From the NCBI GenBank assembly GCA_021737945.1, contig JAIPCX010000002.1, positions 62,001 through 126,000 of the forward strand: 64,000 bases of DNA, given 5' to 3'. Below are positions 59,446 to 64,000 of the stretch, in pieces. Source of the DNA: Polynucleobacter sp. (GTDB lineage: Bacteria; Pseudomonadota; Gammaproteobacteria; Burkholderiales; Burkholderiaceae_D). The notes under the pieces were generated by a model, which was not told the DNA's origin, searched no databases, and was given only the letters and a program-made list of their open reading frames with translations. A program made the position numbers and the translations under genes. The stretch's first letter is position 1, and each line of letters starts with the position of its first letter.

Positions 59446-59459
59446 CGTTTACGTAAACG
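59446..59459. promoter_or_regulatory. 14-bp perfect palindrome, candidate LiuR operator
   Basis: CGTTTACGTAAACG about 20 nt upstream of the MerR-family start codon, between it and the divergent MBL gene. Confidence 0.6.
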
Positions 59460-59539
59460 TCAATTAAACCCCTATTGTAAGGGCGACGCCAAGCAATTGG
59501 AAAGCCGCTCAGCGCAATTCAATCCAAACTTACTAATTC

Positions 59540-60607
59540 ATGAATCCCCAGGAATCCGAGCTTTACTATCCCTTTGCCGATACCCTGCCTGAAACCGGCA
59601 CCACCATGCAAGTCGCCCCTGGTGTGCGCTGGCTGCGCATGCCGCTGCCGTTTGCGCTGAATCACATCAATCTCTGGTTGCTAGAAGATCAACGGATGAA
59701 AGCCGATGGTTCGACTGAAAAAGGTTGGACGATTATTGATTGCGGCATTGCCACCGATGTGACGCGCGCAGCCTGGGAGCAAATCTTTGCGAATGAACTG
59801 AATGGCTTGCCAGTTTTCCGAGTCATCGTCACGCATTGCCATCCTGACCATGTGGGTTTATCGGCCTGGCTCTGTGAGCGCTGGCAAGCGCCGCTGATGA
59901 TGACGGTGGGTGAATATGCGTTTGCGCGCATGATGTCCGCTGGATTGCCCGGTGCCGACGGCCCTGCGATGGTGCCGCATTTTAAGCAGCATGGCTTGAC
60001 CGATAAGGACATGCTGGCGCAACTCGAAGCCCGCACAAACTATTACCCAAACTTAGTGCCGGACATACCGCACGAATTTTTACGGCTCGAAGAAAATCAT
60101 CCAGTAACTATCGGCGGGCATGTATGGCGCATCATCATCGGGACCGGGCACTCGCCTGAACATGCGGCGCTGTATTGCGAGTCACTGAATGTCTTGATCT
60201 CAGGTGACATGGTGTTACCCCGTATTTCGACCAATACCTCGGTGTTTGCCATTGAACCCGAGTCCGATGCGGTTGGAAATTTTTTGGAATCGTTAGAAAA
60301 GTTTGTCCCACTACCTAGCGATACCTTAGTTTTACCCTCGCATGGCAAACCCTTCACCGGTTTACATAAACGCATACAACAATTAAACACTCACCACGCA
60401 GAACGCCTGGAAGAAGTGCGTCAGGCTTGTGTCAGGCCGCAATCCGCAGCCGATATCGTGCCGATTATGTTTACGCGCACACTGGACGCGCACCAACTCA
60501 GTTTTGCTATGGGTGAAGCGCTCGCGCATTTGCACCGTCTTTGGTATGCCGGTGAATTACAGCGCATTCAAGATTCGGACAGTGTGTTGCGCTTTGTCAG
60601 AAAATAA
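59540..60607 (+). CDS. MBL fold metallo-hydrolase
   Basis: 355 aa; VTHCHPDHVGLSAWLCERW; GTGHSPEHAALYCESLNVLISGDMVLPRIS. Confidence 0.92.
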   Translation: MNPQESELYYPFADTLPETGTTMQVAPGVRWLRMPLPFALNHINLWLLEDQRMKADGSTEKGWTIIDCGIATDVTRAAWEQIFANELNGLPVFRVIVTHCHPDHVGLSAWLCERWQAPLMMTVGEYAFARMMSAGLPGADGPAMVPHFKQHGLTDKDMLAQLEARTNYYPNLVPDIPHEFLRLEENHPVTIGGHVWRIIIGTGHSPEHAALYCESLNVLISGDMVLPRISTNTSVFAIEPESDAVGNFLESLEKFVPLPSDTLVLPSHGKPFTGLHKRIQQLNTHHAERLEEVRQACVRPQSAADIVPIMFTRTLDAHQLSFAMGEALAHLHRLWYAGELQRIQDSDSVLRFVRK

Positions 60608-60803
60608 GTTGACGTCCGACTTAAACTCAATCCCCACAAAATAATCACTCAGTCGCGGAACAAAATTAACCGCAGTGTTATTGAATTTTTGTCTTCTCTT
60701 AAAAATTAAGGGGGACTTTGCGAGAATAAAAATATCAACATTCTACGAAAAGTAGTGCGCTAACCAACTGACTGTTACGTGAGTACATGCAATAGTTTCA
60801 TAC

Positions 60804-61196
60804 ATGAACGCCCAAATCGAACGCTTGGAATTCAGCAAACGGCTGCAACAAGCGCTTCACAACGCCGAGCAATCTCCTAGCAGCCCGACTCAGCTAGCGC
60901 GCGAATTCAATGTGCGTTTCGCTGGTCAGTCGGTTACGGTTCACGCAGCGCGCAAATGGTTGCAGGGAGAATCTATTCCCACCCAAGAAAAATTGCGTGC
61001 TCTGGCCGAGTGGTTGGATGTGCCCACCGACTGGTTACGCTTTGGTAATATCGACAGCAACCTCAGCAAAGAACAATCAATCACACTTTCGTCGACCGAC
61101 ACCAAAGCGATCGCCACCATGCAACAACTGGATGAACATCACAAGATGTTGGCGCATGAATTCATACGCATGCTGAGTCGAATCTCAAAAAAGTAA
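60804..61196 (+). CDS. Helix-turn-helix (XRE-type) transcriptional regulator
   Basis: 130 aa; SPTQLAREFNVRFAGQSVTVHAARKWLQGESIPTQEKLRALAEWLDVPTDWLRFG. Confidence 0.82.
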   Translation: MNAQIERLEFSKRLQQALHNAEQSPSSPTQLAREFNVRFAGQSVTVHAARKWLQGESIPTQEKLRALAEWLDVPTDWLRFGNIDSNLSKEQSITLSSTDTKAIATMQQLDEHHKMLAHEFIRMLSRISKK

Positions 61197-61220
61197 TAAG
61201 CCCATCCAGTGGGCTTATTA
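61194..61220. terminator. Hairpin, probable terminator
   Basis: TAATAAGCCCA-tccag-TGGGCTTATTA; stem overlaps the XRE stop codon; weak U-tract. Confidence 0.65.
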
Positions 61221-61263
61221 CTTCTAGCATCACACCGCAACATAAGCGTGACTCGTTAATTAA

Positions 61264-62076
61264 TCAATCACTCGCCAGTTCACGCAAGTAACGCAATCCC
61301 TGTATTGCTCGACTGCCGTACCAAGACAACATCTCGCCATTCACCAAACGTACCGGCTTACCGGTCTGACGCTCCAAGGCATCGACATGTTTCTGAGTGA
61401 ACTGATAGGGTTCGGAGGAAAGCAGAATCTCGTCTATCACCGACAACATCTTCGCATCCCATGTAAATTCTGGATAACGCACTCCCGTATCCGCCAGCCA
61501 CTGCTGCCAGCCAATTAACTCAAGCATGCGCGCAATGTAGGTATCGCGTGAGACGGTCATCCACGGGTCTTGCCAGATGCAATACAACACACGATTGGTA
61601 GAAAACGAGAGCCTAGCATTCGACGACATAGCTACAGCCAAGGCATCGTACTCACGCTCAAAACGCTCACATAAAACATTTGCTTCACGATCTTTACGAA
61701 AAATACCGCCCAACAGACGATATAGCTCGAGGTTATCGCGCGGCGCCATCGGGTGGGTAACGATCACGTTAGGCACCACATCAGCCAGCGCTTCTACCGT
61801 GGGCTTTTCGTTTTCATCAATATTCACAATCAAATGAGTTGGAGCCAGGCGGCGAATTTTTTCAAAATTCACATCCTTAGTACCACCCACTTTCGGAATA
61901 GCCGATACCGCTGATTGGGGATGTATGCAAAAACCGGTGCGCCCCACCACCCGACTCGCCAAACCTAAATCACATAAGAGTTCAGTAATCGAAGGCACCA
62001 GCGATACTATGCGCACGGCTTTACCCGGATCAACCGGTGCATGCTTCTTACCTAGTGCATCAACCAGCAGTGACAT
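61264..62076 (-). CDS. Helical-backbone metal receptor / cobalamin-binding (BtuF-like) protein
   Basis: 270 aa; RIVSLVPSITELLCDLGLASRVVGRTGFCIHP...VGGTKDVNFEKIRRLAPTHLIVN; no obvious signal peptide. Confidence 0.85.
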   Translation of the reverse strand: MSLLVDALGKKHAPVDPGKAVRIVSLVPSITELLCDLGLASRVVGRTGFCIHPQSAVSAIPKVGGTKDVNFEKIRRLAPTHLIVNIDENEKPTVEALADVVPNVIVTHPMAPRDNLELYRLLGGIFRKDREANVLCERFEREYDALAVAMSSNARLSFSTNRVLYCIWQDPWMTVSRDTYIARMLELIGWQQWLADTGVRYPEFTWDAKMLSVIDEILLSSEPYQFTQKHVDALERQTGKPVRLVNGEMLSWYGSRAIQGLRYLRELASD

Positions 62077-62869
62077 CGGAATGGGGGTGATCTTTGAGAG
62101 ATGTTTTATGAGGAGCCTTGGCCATCACGCGGTCATACAACCAATTCGGTAACAAACGCAGCAACCACGACACACCGCGCATTTGCCAAGGAATAACCGC
62201 GTAGCTGCGCCCACTACGAATGACATCCGCTGCCAATCGTGCAAAACGAGGAGCCGGCATCAGAAACGGCATGGGATAACGATTCACCTTAGTCATGGGT
62301 GTGTCGATGTAACCCGGTGCAATCGTGACCACACGAATGCGATGCGGGTTCAATTCAACTCGCAATGATTCGCAATAGCTCATCACGGCCGCCTTGGATG
62401 CGCTGTACGCCTCAGCGCCTGGCAAGCCACGGATACCTGCAACACTACCAATACCGACCAGACGCAAGCCACGATCACCCGCGGCGGCTTGGATTTTCAT
62501 CGCATCGATAAATGGTGCAAAGGTCGCAACTGTGGCCATTAAATTAGTTTGCAGTATGGATTCAAAAACAGCGAGGTCTTCGGGGCGCTCAGTCAACGTG
62601 CCATACGAAATGCCGGCATTCGCGATCACGATATCGATGCCATCGGCGCGGCGCATAAAGTTTTGTGCTGCAGCTCGTAAGGCGTCATGATCGTTAACAT
62701 CGACCGGATAAACTAAATGACGCGAAGCATTCGGCAGCGAAGCTACCAAGGCATGCAACGCCGACTCGCGTCGCGCTAGCAAACCCAGTTGTGCACCACG
62801 TACTGCAAATTCACGCGCCAGTGCAGCACCGATGCCACTCGAGGCACCCGTAATGAAAACACGCAGCAT
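62060..62869 (-). CDS. SDR family NAD(P)-dependent oxidoreductase
   Basis: 269 aa; VFITGASSGIGAALAREFAVRGAQLGLLAR; YSASKAAVMSYCESLRVEL. Confidence 0.92.
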   Translation of the reverse strand: MLRVFITGASSGIGAALAREFAVRGAQLGLLARRESALHALVASLPNASRHLVYPVDVNDHDALRAAAQNFMRRADGIDIVIANAGISYGTLTERPEDLAVFESILQTNLMATVATFAPFIDAMKIQAAAGDRGLRLVGIGSVAGIRGLPGAEAYSASKAAVMSYCESLRVELNPHRIRVVTIAPGYIDTPMTKVNRYPMPFLMPAPRFARLAADVIRSGRSYAVIPWQMRGVSWLLRLLPNWLYDRVMAKAPHKTSLKDHPHSDVTAG

Positions 62870-62883
62870 TTAGTAACGAGCCA

Positions 62884-63546
62884 TTATTTTTTCTTCGCGA
62901 GCAGCGCGTCCATCACTTGCAAGGTCGCCGCATTTAATGCCTGCTCTGACTGACCACGCACGACCGAACCAACGATAGAAGGCGATGTGATGTACTGCCC
63001 ATCAATCACCACGGTCGGCACGCCATCGATGCGATACGCCTCCATGAGTTGGCGCACACGATTGACTTTGGATTGAATACTGAACGAATTAAACGTATCA
63101 ATGAATTTCTTTTTATCGATACCCTGCTTCTCGATGAACTCGATAATCTGCTCTTCTTTATCGAGTTTTTGACGACCCACATGTACCGCATCAAACACCG
63201 CACGATGCACATCGAAACGATTCAACGCTTCCAGCGTGTAATACAACTTTTGCTGTGGAATAAATGATTCACGAAAACCGACAGGAACACGACGAAAAAC
63301 AATCGTATCACCGCGTTTTTTTACCCACTCCGCTAGCGCAGGCTCAAACACAAAACAGTGCGGGCAGTTGTACCAAAAAAATTCCAGCACTTCGGTTTTT
63401 TTACCCGTATCGGTAGGCTGCGGTGTTTGCAAGCGTTGGTATTCCATACCTTCTACCGGCTCAGTCGGCGACGCCGCCACTGAAAATGCCATCAATCCAA
63501 TACTAGCTACGGCCATCCATTGTTTTAATTGCTTCATCAGACGCAT
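62884..63546 (-). CDS. dsbA: Thiol:disulfide interchange protein DsbA/DsbL
   Basis: Signal peptide; EFFWYNCPHCFVFEPALAEW (CPHC); IDGVPTVVIDGQYITSPSIVG. Start at 63546 (MRLMKQLKQW) after aggaaatc. Confidence 0.94.
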   Translation of the reverse strand: MRLMKQLKQWMAVASIGLMAFSVAASPTEPVEGMEYQRLQTPQPTDTGKKTEVLEFFWYNCPHCFVFEPALAEWVKKRGDTIVFRRVPVGFRESFIPQQKLYYTLEALNRFDVHRAVFDAVHVGRQKLDKEEQIIEFIEKQGIDKKKFIDTFNSFSIQSKVNRVRQLMEAYRIDGVPTVVIDGQYITSPSIVGSVVRGQSEQALNAATLQVMDALLAKKK

Positions 63547-63615
63547 GATTTCCTCTGTGGTGATTGACATACTCGTGCCAGCAAATGACGTGGCATGTCT
63601 GATTTCATGAATAAG

Positions 63616-64000
63616 TTATTTAGGGACTTTTACGACCGCTGCATCCACGCCATTATCCGACAAGCGTAAACGCGCCCGATTCATCGCTTCGATTTCTGAG
63701 AAGGGCCCAACGCGCACACGATATAAAGTGCCCAGCTCGGACTTGCGCTCGGCTATCGTGGCCGCCACTCCCATCAAAGCGAGTTTAGCCTTCGTGGCTT
63801 CGGCGTCGTTAATCTCTCTAAACGCTCCGGCCTGCAGATAATAGGTAAAACCTTCCGGCTGCGGAGCGGCGGTTGTCGAAGGTGCTGCGGGCGGCGCTGT
63901 GGCTGGGGTTGATGCAGCCGTGGCCGCTGAGGTGGCTGGCGTCACAGCGTTGGTTGGATTCGTTGCAGGTGCCGAGGTGCTCGCTTGAGATGCCGCACTT
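63616..64000 (-). CDS. SPOR domain-containing protein (N-terminus beyond window)
   Basis: FTYYLQAGAFREINDAEATKAKLALMGVAATIAERKSELGTLYRVRVGPFSEIEAMNRARLRL; frame remains open to 64000 with an Ala/Thr/Pro-rich linker. Confidence 0.9.
   Translation of the reverse strand, partial: SAASQASTSAPATNPTNAVTPATSAATAASTPATAPPAAPSTTAAPQPEGFTYYLQAGAFREINDAEATKAKLALMGVAATIAERKSELGTLYRVRVGPFSEIEAMNRARLRLSDNGVDAAVVKVPK

Noticed and set aside
1-64000. CRISPR arrays, tRNA/rRNA genes, IS elements, prophage or defence-island genes
   Set aside because: No regularly spaced repeats, no transposase/integrase or phage proteins, and no recognisable tRNA/rRNA stretches were seen by reading; a tRNAscan/CRISPR-finder run would be needed to be certain.

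Overview
The window looks like chromosomal DNA from a betaproteobacterium (Burkholderiales-like gene content; lineage is inference). Most of it is conserved operons: (i) a cytochrome c oxidase locus with assembly factors (SURF1, Cox11, small assembly protein, DUF2970, ctaC/ctaD/ctaE); (ii) bioC-like/comF/trmL/pcuC; (iii) a lipid and photo-oxidative-stress type block (FeS-type photolyase, glutathione peroxidase, then FAD oxidoreductase-DUF1365-CFA synthase-MFS-DUF3833-SDR-NTF2-like in translationally coupled order); (iv) phaM-like, two tandem DUF3108 genes and queC; (v) pqqB-C-D-E with no recognisable pqqA; (vi) two tandem outer-membrane beta-barrel paralogs; (vii) a trehalose locus otsA-otsB-GH15 whose GH15 gene is split by an in-frame amber codon; (viii) an ABC branched-chain-type transporter set flanked by two acyl-CoA ligase-like genes; (ix) a small accessory pocket (about 41.1-43.7 kb) with two divergent orphan genes, one of them broken at a T8 homopolymer; (x) a leucine/isovalerate (liu) catabolic region with bioA inside it, aceK and a MerR (LiuR-like) regulator with a 14-bp palindrome; (xi) dsbA/SPOR at the right edge. 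I saw no tRNA, rRNA, CRISPR array, IS element or prophage. The best candidates for something undescribed are the orphan divergent pair, the pqqA-less PQQ operon leader and the amber-interrupted GH15 gene. I do not see convincing evidence of a wholly new multi-gene system. All functional calls are from motif and family recognition by eye; no database search was run.
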